NCBI GenBank assembly: GCA_030549775.1
Contig: CM060174.1
Coordinates: forward strand, 45,488,707-45,552,706
DNA length: 64,000 bases
Reading direction: 5' to 3'
DNA from: Tamarix chinensis
Taxonomy: Eukaryota; Streptophyta; Magnoliopsida; Caryophyllales; Tamaricaceae
Positions 1-12,370 of this stretch are shown in pieces. Position 1 is the first letter of the stretch. Each line of letters begins with the position of its first letter. The position numbers and the translations under genes were made by a program. The notes under the pieces were generated by a model. That model saw nothing but the letters and a program-made list of their open reading frames with translations, had not been told where the DNA came from and did not search any database.

Positions 1-110
1 TCATGTGGCACATCAAGCTTAACTCTATCGGCAGCAATAACAAAATTAGGACCAACAACCCTATCTTTGGAAAAAATATATTCGAGATCAAACACAATAA
101 AATATGTATA
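1..110 (-). pseudogene. Possible Myb/SANT-like ORF remnant (PIF/Harbinger ORF1)
   Basis: The minus strand reads an open stretch containing IFSKDRVVG followed by a short acidic/hydrophobic tail. This resembles the 'IFGKDRxxG' end of the Myb/SANT-like domain in the second protein of plant PIF/Harbinger elements and in L10-interacting Myb proteins. It lies just beyond the C-terminal end of the transposase remnant on the same strand, which fits a two-ORF Harbinger layout. It is cut by the window edge and only about 30 residues are visible, so the assignment is tentative. It could also be an unrelated short open frame. Confidence 0.3.
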
Positions 111-149
111 TACAAAATAATTAGCATTTCATTCATGTCCTACTAAACA

Positions 150-1320
150 CCCCTTCGAAGTTGCCAAGTATCAAACATATCATGTGTAATACCATCTCAT
201 TAATCAATCCACTCATTTGAGGTATAAACAACACTAATTAGATTTATCTTCTTCATTTATGTATTCCATGAAAGCACTCATTATTTTTTACTCTAACACT
301 TATCCCAGTAGTTCCCACCTCATTTCTCTATGAATGAGATTATGAAGAAGACAACATGCAATTATGGTGTCTACATGCATACCAACATCATAGAAACTTA
401 AATTTTGTAGAATCGTTGATCGCATTGTCAACAATCTAAAGCACCTCTCAATAATATTTCTGGTAGTTCAGTATTTCATGTTAAAGAAATCCTATGGAAA
501 GTTTGGTTGATGTCCATCTGTCCACTCATTTAGATGATAGCATTGACTCCTATGTGGAGCTTTAAGCCTTCACCATTGGTGTACCCTAAATCAACCAAAT
601 AATAATATCCTATTTACAACCAAAAACAAATCAGTTAACTTTTCACATGCCAAAATTTTACAATGCTAATTTTAATTTTCTTACCAGGCTGAACTCTTAA
701 TGGATATATTTTCCTAATAGCGTCTCTCAATATTCCACCATTTGTGATAGAACCTACCCACCCTAGTGATACATAAGTAAATTTCTTATTAATGGAGCAT
801 GTAACTAGAACATTAGTTGCCAACTCTCCCTTCATTGTTTGATATCTTGGTTTGTCCATATCTGGTACTCTAACCTTAATGAATGTTCCATCTAATGCTC
901 CTAAGTAGTTACATTTATTCAAGATGAATAAAAATTATAACTGATTAGCAATATGAAAGTCTAGTCACATATTTCAATATATATTAATAATGTAAGGTTA
1001 CATTCTACCTTAAATTATTTACATCTTTTGTTTGTAGAATTTTCCAGCACTTGTTATGGAGTCTTCATCAACACCATATGTAAACGTAAGAAGACACTAA
1101 GCACTTGGTGAAATTTTCTACTTATGTTTTTGGTGGATTTTTTTAATATTCTCAAAATCATCTTATACTTCTGATCATTTGCTAGTATGTTCAAAAATAT
1201 TGCAACCCTTTCCTCAATCAACATATTTTTAGACTCTTATAAACCACCTTCATTTCTGAACAGCCCACATAACACATGGAATGTATGCCTATCCATTCTA
1301 ATTTGATCAATACTAATAAC
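150..1320 (-). pseudogene. PIF/Harbinger transposase (HARBI1-like), decayed
   Basis: The family is a DDE nuclease/transposase that cuts and moves Harbinger DNA transposons in the nucleus. On the minus strand the N-terminal block (about 1313 down to 1030) contains MDRHTFHVLCGLFRNEGG and a segment rich in ILxxLAxxxKY, as in the DUF8040 region. The catalytic core follows: YLGALDGTFIKV (first Asp, near 890), YYYLVDLGYTNGEG (second Asp, near 600) and NIIERCF (Glu, near 450). Then come IIACCLLHNLIHREM and a C-terminal SNEWID block near 220. All three DDE residues can be seen, but the frame is broken by stops and frameshifts (for example after the second Asp and in the C-terminal block), and an intron-like gap lies near 930-1010. 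It is therefore a dead copy. Terminal inverted repeats were not found within the window. Confidence 0.85.
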
Positions 1321-1530
1321 ATCAGACTTAAGAAATGCATCCACATCCTTAATTCCTTACTCAAGAGTTCTTTTAGCTGAATGTATAGTTCTCTTGGGTT
1401 CTTTGATAGATTCTAGTACATCAAGTAGATAAATTAATAATAATATCATGTATTGATTCATTAATCTAATAAAACAAAATGCCACTACAATATTCCTTTT
1501 CATCCTTGAAAATAACAAACAAGCCATGAT

Positions 1531-1653
1531 TGCATGTAATTACATTAACCCATAACATTAGTACTAAAAAAATATAAAATGACTTTATTATTATTATTAT
1601 TGCATGTAATTACATTAACCCATAACATTAGTACTAAAAAAATATAAAATGAC

Positions 1654-1670
<17 letters not shown>
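1531..1670. repeat. Two-copy 70-bp tandem duplication
   Basis: The 70-base unit starting tgcatgtaattacattaacc at 1531 is repeated essentially without change from 1601. Each copy ends in a TTA run. The near identity of the two copies points to a recent duplication or slippage event. Confidence 0.95.

Positions 1671-1707
<37 letters not shown>
1653..1707. repeat. (TTA)n microsatellite
   Basis: About 18 consecutive TTA/ATT triplets follow the second copy of the 70-bp tandem duplication. Confidence 0.95.
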
Positions 1708-2574
1708 TCTTTCCTTTATTATTCAACTTGATACTATTATTATTAAGTTTACCCTGCAACTTATCTATTCTTAAATTATTACTCCATATATAAGCATTGA
1801 AGATGACCAATGCCCAAGAGTGATATAAGTTTAGCCAAGGGTTATGCTGAAATTTTGATCGGCTAACCTATCTATTAGGTTATACAAGACTAGACCACGA
1901 GAAAAATAAAAGATGGGCCAAATACATTAGCCATCAAAAAATTGGCCCCTATTAAACCCTTTATTATGCTAGAGCTAATGGAATCAAAAACACCAATGTC
2001 TATATCTCTTGTCCACATTAGCATAATATTTTTTTTAGTATCTCTAATTCTTTAATTAGTTTGTTGTGCATTTCATTATCTCACTCATGTTTGTAGATAT
2101 ACCATAGATATCATGTTTATCTTTTTAAGTTTCATTATACAGACTTGTAAAGTCATTCTAACTTTTTAATTCTCACACTAGAAATTGATTTATAATGCTA
2201 CTTACCTCATCAAAATTAGCATTAAATTCCTCCCTCAAACTATAACATAAATATAGTATTTTGTTTACTAGAAAAATCACCATAATGTGAGAATAGTTAA
2301 TACAGACAACATGGTTTACATTACAATTCATATTGTGCCTCCCTTCATTCATTGTAGAAATTAAAAAGGAATATATGAAAGGAAAAGGAGAAGACTCATA
2401 AAAGATTATTCCAACAACCAAGCCCAACAAATATGCAAACCATGACTTACTATTATATATAATATTCAACAAAATCCAAACAACCCAAGTCTTCCATGTA
2501 TATAGTATAAAAAATTTGAAAAAAAAATTAAAAAATCTAATAAAGGACTATCATGACAAGTAAATAAGAAAACC

Positions 2575-4416
2575 AAGATTAAAACACCCTAGAGGGAGGT
2601 GAATAGGATTTTGTGGAATGGGAATGACTAAATAAAATTTTAACATGTAATGTAAAGTGGTTCAAGAGTAAATTACTATTTACATCCACTACTAAAAGGT
2701 CCTCCATTTTTTATTTTTAAAATAATGACGTGTTTTATTGATGATCACTCTTGTCTAAGTTTATAAGCCATAGAGTCTTAATGAACCTAGTAAGAGATGA
2801 TTTACAACGTTACCTATTTATTTTCTCTAGACTCACTAATTGAATCTCTCAAGAATGATAGGCAAATGCTCACTAACCCCTTTGATTGTTTTTTGATAGG
2901 AGGTTGCGATTACAAATGATACTCACCAAATATAAGATACGAAATTGTTGTTACTGGAATGAAATGTAATCTAACTAAATATAATATATGATATTATAAT
3001 TTGAGAATAGTTCCAACTAAGAGAAGTGAGCAAATATCTCTTATCAGTAAAAACTCATAAATATGAAAGTTTAGAATTTTGAATGAGCAATTGACCAATT
3101 TTAATGTAAGAGAGTAATTGCATAATCAATGATCTAAAATGTTCTTATTTATTAGGGTTACCCTTGTGTATTGTCATTAGATACAAATTGCCAACAAAAA
3201 ATTCCTGCCAAATGAGCAGAAATTAGCATTTAATACTGACCAATCAACTGATCTAGAGAAACTCATCGATCAATTTGTTTTAACTAATCAATTATTCATA
3301 TTTCAACCAAAATAGAAATTTACCATTATGTGAATAAGTTGATTGATTTGGCACTGTATACAGTCGGTCCTAAAACAGATATGAACACCATCTTTGTATG
3401 GTGAGACAAGTCAATATGTTCCATGTACTGGTCGATTAGTTTATTAAAATAGTTGATCAGTTTGTCAACCAATCAATTAATTTGGAAAAAAACAAATCGA
3501 TGTGTTTAAATAATGAGCAACTGGGTTTCTGCAAAATTGAAACTCATGGATCAGTTGGCCAAACAAGTCAATAATTTTGTCCACTAATCAATTAGTTTTT
3601 TCAACCTACTCAATGTGTTTAAATAGTGACAAATTGGATTCATATTGAAACCCATAGACTAGTTGGTCAAACCAGTCTATCAGTTTCTTAACTAGTCAAT
3701 TTGTTTCCCTAAACCAGTCAATGTGTTTAAACAAAGATAAACTAGGTTTTTACAAGATTAAAGCCTGTCGATTGGTTAGTTAACCAGTCAATTGGTTTGG
3801 CTAAACCAAACGATTGGTTTACCTGAACCAATTGATGTGTTTAAATAGATACAAACTAGATTTTTGTAGGATTAAATCCCGTGGACTGGTTGGTCAAACC
3901 AGTTAATCAGTTTGCCTAAACAAATCAATTTGTTTAAATAAAGACAAACTTTGTTTCTACAAGACTGAAATTTATGGATTGGTTGGTCAAATCAGTCAAT
4001 CGGTTTCCAAACAAGGTCATCGGCTTTATGCACCAATCAACACATCCATGTTTCAACACAACCAATGGCTACACTTAAATTGAACTAGTCGATCGATCTG
4101 AGGACCAATGGACTTGCTTTGACTAGAACCAATCAATTTCTTTTGAATATACTTTTAAAAGATTTATAAAATGAAATAAATTCTATTTGTTTTCAAAAAA
4201 GAGTTTTAAAGAGTTTTTGTTTGAAATGTGACCTTTCTTAACTTAACTCTTTATAATATACCTAAGATATATCAAATGCTTAGCTTCAAGTCTTGGTTCC
4301 TTTTGTAGATGTTGATTTATTGAATATGCGTACTTAAGCGAACACATTAGATTCCAAGATCCATTTGGTCTCATCAAAATATGTATAATGACATCATTTA
4401 ACCTTTGAGGTTAACA
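2575..4416 (-). repeat. 3' LTR of the SIRE-like copia element
   Basis: On the minus strand the LTR starts TGTTAACCTCAAAGG at 4416, directly after a polypurine tract. The other end lies near a ctagagggaggtgaatagg sequence at about 2590, of the kind commonly seen near the end of SIRE LTRs. It matches the 5' LTR pieces at 46007-46735 and 49800-50148. The interval holds no gene. It contains a roughly 110-bp tandem array (listed separately). Confidence 0.7.
3490..3990. repeat. Degenerate ~110-bp tandem array in SIRE-like LTR
   Basis: The anchor tgtgtttaaa-like sequence recurs at 3501, 3614, 3722, 3836 and 3929, giving spacings of 113, 108, 114 and 93. Between anchors lie many variants of a short motif such as aaccagtcaatcggttt. 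The 5' LTR copy has anchors at 46276, 46389, 46502, 46617 and 46710 (113, 113, 115, 93), so the array was present in the parental LTR, including its short last unit. Confidence 0.85.
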
Positions 4417-4430
4417 GTCTCCCCCTTTCT
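4417..4430 (-). promoter_or_regulatory. Polypurine tract of the SIRE-like element
   Basis: The minus strand reads AGAAAGGGGGAGAC immediately before the TGTTAACC start of the 3' LTR. This is the usual position and composition of the primer for plus-strand DNA synthesis. Confidence 0.75.
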
Positions 4431-6800
4431 AATAATAACAAAAACAAGTGTATAATTGTAAATGGGAAAGAATAATGAGTGCAATGATAGTAATACATTT
4501 GCTAGTTTTATATTTTAACCCTATGACTCTTAGGTTTTCTCCCCCTTTTAGACATCAGCAAAAGATGAGAGTGAAAAGGGCCTAAAAAGAATTTAGACAA
4601 GAAAATGTTGTCCTTTCGGGGAGGAAGAGCTCCCCCTTAACAAGTGCATGGATTAAAAGGAAATATAATAAACCATGAAAGTTGTTCATACAACTTTCCC
4701 TAAGCAACATACATATGACAGAGAGTGGTAGAACAAAAATTCAAGTGTTCATTGACTAGTTGAAATTTAGAAATACATGACATAGAGGATATACATTAGA
4801 AAGAGGGCAAGTATAGAGTCAAGAGAGAAAAAAAAGTGGCTAAAGCCTAAGATACAAATAAAGATACTAGACATGATCATGGAGGACATGAAGTCTCAGA
4901 TGTTGAGGCCACTAAACCCATCGATGTAGGCCTAGATTGATCACCGATGTCATCACTATAGTAGCCACGGATTCAGCATATTAAACTACAACAGGGCTAA
5001 TCTGTGAGGCCTCCACAAGAGATGTATCAACGAATGGATCTTTCGTGGCTTCGACAATGGCAAGAGCAAGAGAGGGAGTAGGGTCAAGATGGAATATGAC
5101 ATCAATGGGAGAATTTTCCATTTGATCCTAATGCTAAGGGGAAAAATCAGGTTAGAATTAAGCTTAAAGGACACACAACTCTATCTCCATTTCTTTCTAG
5201 CATTAGTCCATGGCAGTAATCATGTCTACAACCCTAAGAAGGAGACCATGTATGTCAGCAAGAGTGATAAGGTCGGAGGAGAGAGGCACATGTAGAGAAT
5301 GAGAGGTGGAAGGGATGGATATAGGAGTGGAATGAGCACATGTGGAGGAAAAGGGAATATCCAATGGAGTAAGAGGATTATCCAATTGTGGGTGAAGATC
5401 ATCAGTAGTGGATTGGGATGGTGGAGGTAAAAACTGAGTGGAGAGTCAACCATTGTGGTGGAGTGAGGTAAGAGCTTTAGGGGTGAGCTCAAGCATTTGA
5501 CCAGCTAGACTCATTTGATACCCTATATGGCAAAATGTGTACCACAACAAGGATATCAAGGCCACTGTGTAGACATAGTGATATAACTGAAAAGCCTATA
5601 AGATTTCCACATAAATCTTAGAGAATGTGTGTGATGAGTGATCCGCATCCCAAGGAAACTTAGCTATGTCCCGCTCTATGCGACATATGCTAAAAGATTT
5701 CTACCTTGAATCTAGTGGGAGTGGATGGGAGGATGTGATCCACCCTGTTCTAATCTTTGAGCATCATAGCTCCTCTAGACCATGTGTAAAGGAAAAAAAT
5801 AGAGGACACCATGTAATGGCACACCCGTTTAAAGGGTGGAAGGCAATATGAACTTGTAGTAACTATGTATATAAAGTATCTGTGGTGCATATTCATCAGG
5901 ATCTCATATGGAATGTGAGTACACATCCATCTGACATAACTAATGCCAATTTTGATGTTTTGAGCAATCCCAAGGATGTGTGCTAGCTTGGATTCATCAA
6001 GGATGATGGGAACACCCAAGACGTATATGGTAATGGTGCTCCCTAGCACATGTATATTAATATTTACATAGAATAACCAAACTAAGTCTAGATAGAATAG
6101 TTCCTAGAGAGTAAAGAGAGGCAAAAGGTGAAGATAGGTAAGAGCTTGCAAAAAATGAAGTTTAAATTGATTGGTACAAGAGTCGAAATCAATATAATTG
6201 TTGGGTAAGACCTTTTTTTTGTGGAAGGATTTATGCCATCATTTGTTATCATGTATATTTAAAAAATTTGGGTGGATTAAGGAGAGGCCTTGGTGGTCTT
6301 GGCAAGCAAGTTGGTTAAAAGTAGGGAGGCCCTATAGTGAAGGAAGAAGGGCGAGCTAAATAGCTAGAATGAAGTGGAGATGGACAATCGGTATCATATG
6401 AAGAGCATGAGGATGAGGATGATGTCAAAGAGGGAGTGTGAAACTATCAGTTCCTCAAAGCAAACAAAGGTTTGAGACAAATGTTTTGGTTAAGTACGAA
6501 CCTATTTTAAGGGAAGAGCTCCAAAACTCACATGAAGAGTCACTGAGGCGGTTGATTTTTGTTTCATCATTTTTGTGAGTGTAAGTAATTGTAGAGGAGA
6601 GAAAATAGAGGGAGGAATGAGCAAAAGTTGGGGACAATGAAAATGAAGTTCAATCAGCACATAAGGAGTGTTAGAATTACCGATTGATGACTTAACAAAG
6701 TCAATTAAACTGTAAGATAAAGTAAGGGAGACAAATGAGGATAGATTGAAAGTTAAGGTTGAAGGATGAAATTTCCTCAAGCCTAGTGAGATTGATGGAA
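4431..6800 (-). pseudogene. Env-like / third ORF region of SIRE-like element, decayed
   Basis: This lies downstream (on the minus strand) of RNase H and upstream of the polypurine tract, where SIRE-type copia elements carry an extra env-like ORF. The best open stretch is at 5750-6049. It contains GVPIILDESKLAHILGI and an IPYEILMN segment, a pattern seen in the uncharacterised plant transposon protein domain of such extra ORFs. Other open pieces at 5203-5492 and 6455-6780 are in different frames and rich in Ser, Pro and Leu. The whole region is broken by stops, and no signal peptide or fusion segment can be demonstrated. The env-like label rests on position more than on sequence. The interval 4431-4890 has no recognisable coding content. 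Confidence 0.45.
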
Positions 6801-7459
6801 ATCAAGGAAGTGATGAGAATTTTGTGATGTTCTTCATGTCAATTTGCGCAAGAGAAGAATAATTTGATGGAGTTTGATGGTGATTTGAGAATTTTCAAAT
6901 ATGAGTAGGTAAGGGCACCGAGAAGGAGTCGAATGATTTAGGGAAACTAGGTTTGAGGGTTTGAAGGTCAGGAGAGGGGTATTTATACCAATGGCAAATC
7001 AATCGACTAGTTTAGGAAAAGCAGTTGATTGTTCTTCCACCGATAAACTGGTATAGAGTAACAAGTTAAGTGTTCCTCCACTGATCAATTGGTACAGAGT
7101 AATTAGTTGAGTAGCTATGTGTCTGGACATAAATTAGTAAGAGCACGACTACCCTGGTTTTAACCCACTAGTCGACTAGTATACCAACTAGTCGACTGGT
7201 TTTGTCAACCAGTGGACTAGTTTCTCAATCAATTGTTGTTTTAATTATTTTTTGTGGTTTTTAACAATTCATTTTATTTTATGCCATAAATCAATATATA
7301 GCAATTTCATTTCACGACATATATCATATTAATCAAGAATCATGATGACCATGTTAGGATTTGAATCTAAGTTGTGGACTTAAGGCCAAGATTTACCTCT
7401 TAGCTTAAAATTTTCGTAATTTTGAGTGAGTTGTAATTTTATCCAAAAATCATCATCCC
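6801..7459. other. Non-coding spacer of SIRE-like element with CGACTAGT motif cluster
   Basis: This lies between the env-like region and RNase H. At 7000-7235 it holds repeated variants of gtcgactagt / ccagtggactagt, including the near-palindrome actagtcgactggtt around 7185-7200. The same short motif builds the tandem arrays in the LTRs of this element. No coding content was recognised. Confidence 0.6.
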
Positions 7460-9236
7460 AAGCTATATCATAATTGTTGAAATCTTTCTTCATTTATGGG
7501 TTTAGTGAATATGTATTCTTGTTGATGCAAAGTATCCACAAATTCTATATATGCATCACCATTTTCGATATGGTCTCTTATGAATTGATGTCTTATTTCT
7601 GGGTGTTTAGATTTTGAATGTCGAACAAGATTTTTTGTGAGACATATAACACTAGTGTTATAATATTTAATTGGAATTCTTTCAATTTTAAGGTAATAGT
7701 CACTTAATTTATTTTTCAACCCAATTAATTGAGCACAACAAGACCATCAGCAATATATTATACTTCAGTTGTAGAAAGTATAATGCTATATTATTTCTTG
7801 CTATGCCAAATTACTAGGGATTCTCCTAAAAATTAGCAACTACCCGAGGTTCTTTTTCTATCAACTTTGTAACCCATAAAATCAACATCAGAATACCCTA
7901 TAAAATCTAGAATAGCGTCATAAATATAGAACAAACCTAGGTTATCAGTGCCAATTAAATATCTAAGGATTCTTTTGACAACACTCATGTGAGATTCCTT
8001 GGGATTACACTAAATTCTAGCATAAAGGCATATACTTAACATGATATCAGGTCTAGAGGTTGTTAGATAAAGAAGTGGATGATCATACCTCAATATCGCC
8101 TTTGATCAACAGACTTACCTTTACCATCCATGTTAAGCTTTGTGGTAGTAGTGATAGGAGTGCTACATGATTTGCTTTCATGCATCTCAAACTTCTAGAG
8201 AGGTTCATTTGTGCATTTTTCATGATTAAAAAAGATTTCCTCCTTTGATTTGTTGATTTGGAATCTTTAAAAACACATTAGCTCCCCCATCATGCTCATT
8301 TCAAACTTATTACACATTAAAGTAGAGAAGTCCTTGCACATGGACTCATTAGTAGCACCAAAAATTATATCATCACCATATATTTATGCAAGCAATAATT
8401 CCTCTTTGTTTTTCTTTAGAAAAATAGTTCTATCAATTTTTTCTCCTTCAAAACCTTTGTCTAATAGAAATTTACCCAACCTTTTATACAAAACTCTACA
8501 AGCTTGTTTTAGACCATAAAGTGCCTTGTTGGGTTTGTAAAGAAGGTTAGGCTTTAAATTGTCTTCAAAACAAGGTGGTTTCTTAACCTATACTTCTTAT
8601 ATAAAATCATTGAGAAAATCACTTTTGGCATCCATTTGACATAATGTAAAGCACATGGATCATGCAAATGCAAGAAACGTACGTATAGTCTTGAGTCTAG
8701 CAACGGGGTTAAAGGTTTCCTCAAAATCAATGCCTTCCTCTTAGTTATATCCTTTTTCAACAAATTAAGATTTTTTTCTAACCACAACTCCCCCTTCATC
8801 TAGCTTATTTCTAAAGAAACATTTATTCCTAATGATGGGTCATAACTAGAGGCAAAGTAACTAATTTTCAAACTTGATTTCTCTCAAATTAGTTAAGCTC
8901 ATCTTACATTGTCATGATCCAATTTTCATCATTCATAGCTTCCAAGTGAGACTTAGGTTGCATTTGAGATAGAAAAGATAAATGATTATAATTGTCACAT
9001 AGTGATGATCTTATTACAACATCACTTGGTGGATCCCCAATGATGAGCTCTTGAGGGTACCCATAGGCATATCTCCATGCTCTAGGGATATACTCTCTCA
9101 CTTCATCTTCTTGTTAGGTGGCTAGTGGTTCTTCTACTTCTATCTCTTCTTCTTTTTTAGCATTTTTTTAGGAGACTTTCATTTTGAATGGATGAACCTA
9201 TTTCCTCCTCTTGAGTTTTCTACACAATAGAGCATG
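7460..9236 (-). pseudogene. SIRE-like copia pol, reverse transcriptase and RNase H part
   Basis: Reverse transcriptase copies the element RNA into DNA and RNase H removes the template RNA. On the minus strand the region opens with RAWRYAYGYPQELIIGDPPS and DENWIMTM (near 9090-8910), the linker before copia RT. It continues through recognisable RT blocks, including IYGDDIIFGATNESM with the catalytic pair at 8369-8380, and ends in copia RNase H (7719-7468) with KHPEIRHQFIRDHIENGD and IFTKPI. The usual copia YVDD box here reads YGDD. Several stops and frameshifts (for example after 8554 and near 7790) break the frame. Solo LTR A separates this part from the integrase part at 13874. Confidence 0.9.
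9232..9236. repeat. Target-site duplication of solo LTR A (left)
   Basis: gcatg here pairs with gcaag at 13874-13878, matching at four of five positions, directly outside the LTR ends. Confidence 0.65.
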
Positions 9237-9955
9237 TGTAACACCCCAAAATTAACTACTTTTTTTTAAGTGGAAGCACTTAAAATAAGACATATGAATT
9301 CTTGAGATGTTACCGCTACACTTAGAACTAGATCGGTTCACTCCGACCATTCTAGTACCAAGTGCTAAGGCTAAAAGGAATTTAATAATCAATATACATC
9401 AAAACTAAACAAGGCTTTAATTAAGCATTAAATGATTATGAATTAGAATTTAGAGTGTGAAATCAGAGATATAATTCAGCATACATGGTCAAATTTTCTC
9501 AAGAGAAAATAAGTTTATAGATGATAAAAGTTATGCCTTAGGAAAATAAAAGAAAGATAGAAAATCATAAATGGAAAGTCTAGCCACACCACTCCTCATC
9601 ATTGTGCCAAGTCTATACTCTGCACTTAGCCCCACCTGATGCCTCATGAACATCGAAGGAATCAAAATAAGCATCACCCACCTACACAAAGTCAGAAGGG
9701 TATTCTGCTTGTGGGAATGAGTAGCACCCATAAAATGGGTGGTTAGTATGCTAGGTACTAAGTAAGGTAACCGTGCACTAAGGTCAACAAATAAAAGCAC
9801 ATAAAACCATGCAGGATAATAAAACACCATATGATCACTTCAAATAAATAACAAATAAAGACTATTTATAGTTCGGATTAATTAATTAATTAATCTCTTA
9901 TCGGTACTCATTTCACACCATGCTCTCTATTAAATCCATGCGAGGGTGAGAACCC

Positions 9956-10295
9956 GACTATTATAGTTGGTGGATTAGAAACACATAGGGTACAATGCAC
10001 CTGACCACTATTATTTTCCAATCGATCGGTCTCATATAGGGCATAAAGCTCCTGACCGCTATCATTCGTCGGTGGAAAGGTCTAGCCCCGACTCTCATGG
10101 TGTTTTACTATAAGTACTTAGTGTCTTTCCCATGTCTTATCACAATTATGTTCGGTTTGTTAAGCACAGAATCCCCTACTATTATAGCCAATGGACCGAC
10201 AACCCACAAAGCATAAAGCTCATGACCACTATTATTACCTGTGGATCGGAAACATACAGGGCATAAAGCTCTTGACCACTATTATTCATCGGTGG
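9956..10295 (-). repeat. Hairpin array of LTR A (two triplets)
   Basis: Six variants of ccactattattnnccggtgg start at 9956, 10005, 10055, 10175, 10225 and 10275, giving spacings 49, 50, 120, 50, 50. Most units begin ccac/ccgc and end ggtgg/tgg, so they can fold as short hairpins. The same two-triplet layout occurs in LTRs B, C and E, and with one extra unit in D. Confidence 0.85.
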
Positions 10296-11089
10296 ACTAC
10301 TCTGGGCCCGGCTCAACAATCTTCCACTTTAAATGATTAATGTCTTATAGTGTCTTATTCAGAAGACTCACCCTAGACATGCATGACTCACACGCTCTAC
10401 GCCTATCCTCCAACAGACCCGTTTCATATCATGAGACTCCTACGCCTCCTAACTTTCCCCCAACATCCTTTCCTCTATACCCTAACTCACACTAGAATTC
10501 TAACTCCTATGTATGTGGGTCAAGGCCCACTACCATATACCTCCAAGTCCACTCATTTCCTCACTCTAGGGTTTTCTCCAAAAACCCTAATTTAGGCCTA
10601 TGTGGCCCATCATACTCCACTTCACAAACCCAAACTTTTTAACACCCCACACATAATAACTCTTAGATTTGACCCTTATCATCTCACTTACTCACTAAGT
10701 ACACATGTGACCACGAAACATTAGGTAACCACAACAAACCCTAACTGGCCACACCAAACCATAGCTTCCTCATTTCCACATGTCACCCCTCCATTCCTTA
10801 CCTTCCCCTTATTATTTTTCCATGCTAATCATGCTCACCCCTCACATGATAATTTCCATACCCATATCGTACTCCACTCACCCTCTTAAAATTCTCTTTT
10901 TACCACTTTCTCAAACTAGGGCCTTCTCCTAAACCCTAGCTTAGTCTCCTATATACCCTTATGCTATCCCACATACTATTTTTAACCTAAATCATCTAAA
11001 CACCCAAACAACTCTTCTATTGCCTTCCTTACACTCTAAGTTAAATTTTCATACATAAATTTTACTCCCATCCAAACTCTAATCTTTCC

Positions 11090-11370
11090 ATGCAAAACTT
11101 TGAACTTTCTCATGTAAAACCCTAAACTCCATGCAAACCCTAGATTCTTCCATGCAAAACTATAGATTCTCCCATGCACAACCATAGATTCTCCCATACA
11201 AAACCCTAGATTCTCCTACGCATAACCATAGATTCTTCCATGCACAACCATAGATTCTCCCATGCACAACCATAGATTCTCCCATACGAAACCCTAGATT
11301 CATCCATACAAAACAATAGATTTGATTCCCCCATACAAAACCATAGATTAGATTCTTCCATTCCTTCATT
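11090..11370. repeat. Short-unit tandem array (atagattctcccatgca) in LTR A
   Basis: About ten degenerate copies of a unit of roughly 24-33 bases, such as accatagattctcccatgca, follow one another. LTR B carries the inverse array at about 24360-24710. A shorter trace is visible in LTR C near 20570-20690. Confidence 0.85.
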
Positions 11371-12007
11371 TTACTTTCATCCCCTATTATTCTTCCACTG
11401 ATGGATCATTAAAATATTTAAGTCAACTCACATCCCTTGGTCAACTTATTTTCCTTTGGTCAACTTACTTCCCCATTTTCCTTTCTCATCCTTTCCCCCA
11501 CACAATACCACATTAAACATCCTCACATGCATGTCTTAATGGGTTACAACACATTACATCACATTCTACAACATTTCACCAGATATACATATCAACATAT
11601 ATAATGAGAAGGCATATAAGCATACCTTAACTCCAAGCTGCTCCATACATAAAATAGTCAATTAGTAGCACATGATACATAACACAACATTATACAAGGC
11701 ATAGAAGGCATATAATACACATAGCACAAATTAGGCCTTAGCTACACCCTTACCTAATATGACACCGGTCTTAGAGTACACTCCTATGCCTCCTTACGGT
11801 TTTGACAGGTCACACCTATAAGACGGAAAAACTAAAGATTAGATTCCCTCCTACCAAAAATGCTATTATTTCCTAATTTATTCTAAGATTATGGTTTTGG
11901 ACAAAATGATAATATAAAAGTAATAACACTAACTAATTACTAATTTTGCTAATAGTAATATTGAAGAGTTGATAATGTAAGGTTTGAAGATTTAACCATA
12001 GTAATAA

Positions 12008-12009
12008 TA

Positions 12010-12080
<71 letters not shown>

Positions 12081-12370
12081 AATAATAATAATAATACAAA
12101 TAATACTATTGATAATAATAGTATCATTCAAAAATAAATGGTGAAATAAGGGCTTCAACCCTTCACCAAAATACTACTACTACTTCTACTAACTACTACT
12201 ACTACTACTACCAATAATAAAAATAATAATAATGATGATGATTATGATGATAATAAAATCAAAATAAAACTTAATTAGGTTTTGGCCCCCTATAGAAATA
12301 ATAATAATAACATTAGTAGTAATAATAATAATACATAATAATAATAATATATTCAAAATAATGGAAATAT
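12008..12370. repeat. (GAT)n and (AAT)n microsatellites in LTR A
   Basis: A GAT run of over 20 triplets (12010-12080) is followed by ATA/AAT and ACT runs to about 12370. LTRs B and C have much longer AAT/ATT tracts at the matching position. Confidence 0.95.

Larger units (their letters stand above)
1321..2574. other. AT-rich interval without a recognisable gene
   Basis: Apart from the tandem duplication and TTA microsatellite listed separately, nothing coding is recognisable here. The only longer open frame (minus strand, 2173-2472) is hydrophobic, lacks any family motif and sits in AT-rich DNA, so it is treated as chance. This is the left flank of the SIRE-like element. Confidence 0.6.

Noticed and set aside
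8292..8519. Plus-strand open frame of 75 residues
   Set aside because: It is the antisense of the copia reverse transcriptase, including the YGDD box.
10383..10595. Open frame of 70 residues, also similar ones at 20575-20855 and 25000-25373
   Set aside because: They lie inside LTRs A, C and B at equivalent positions, so they reflect shared LTR nucleotide sequence rather than a gene.
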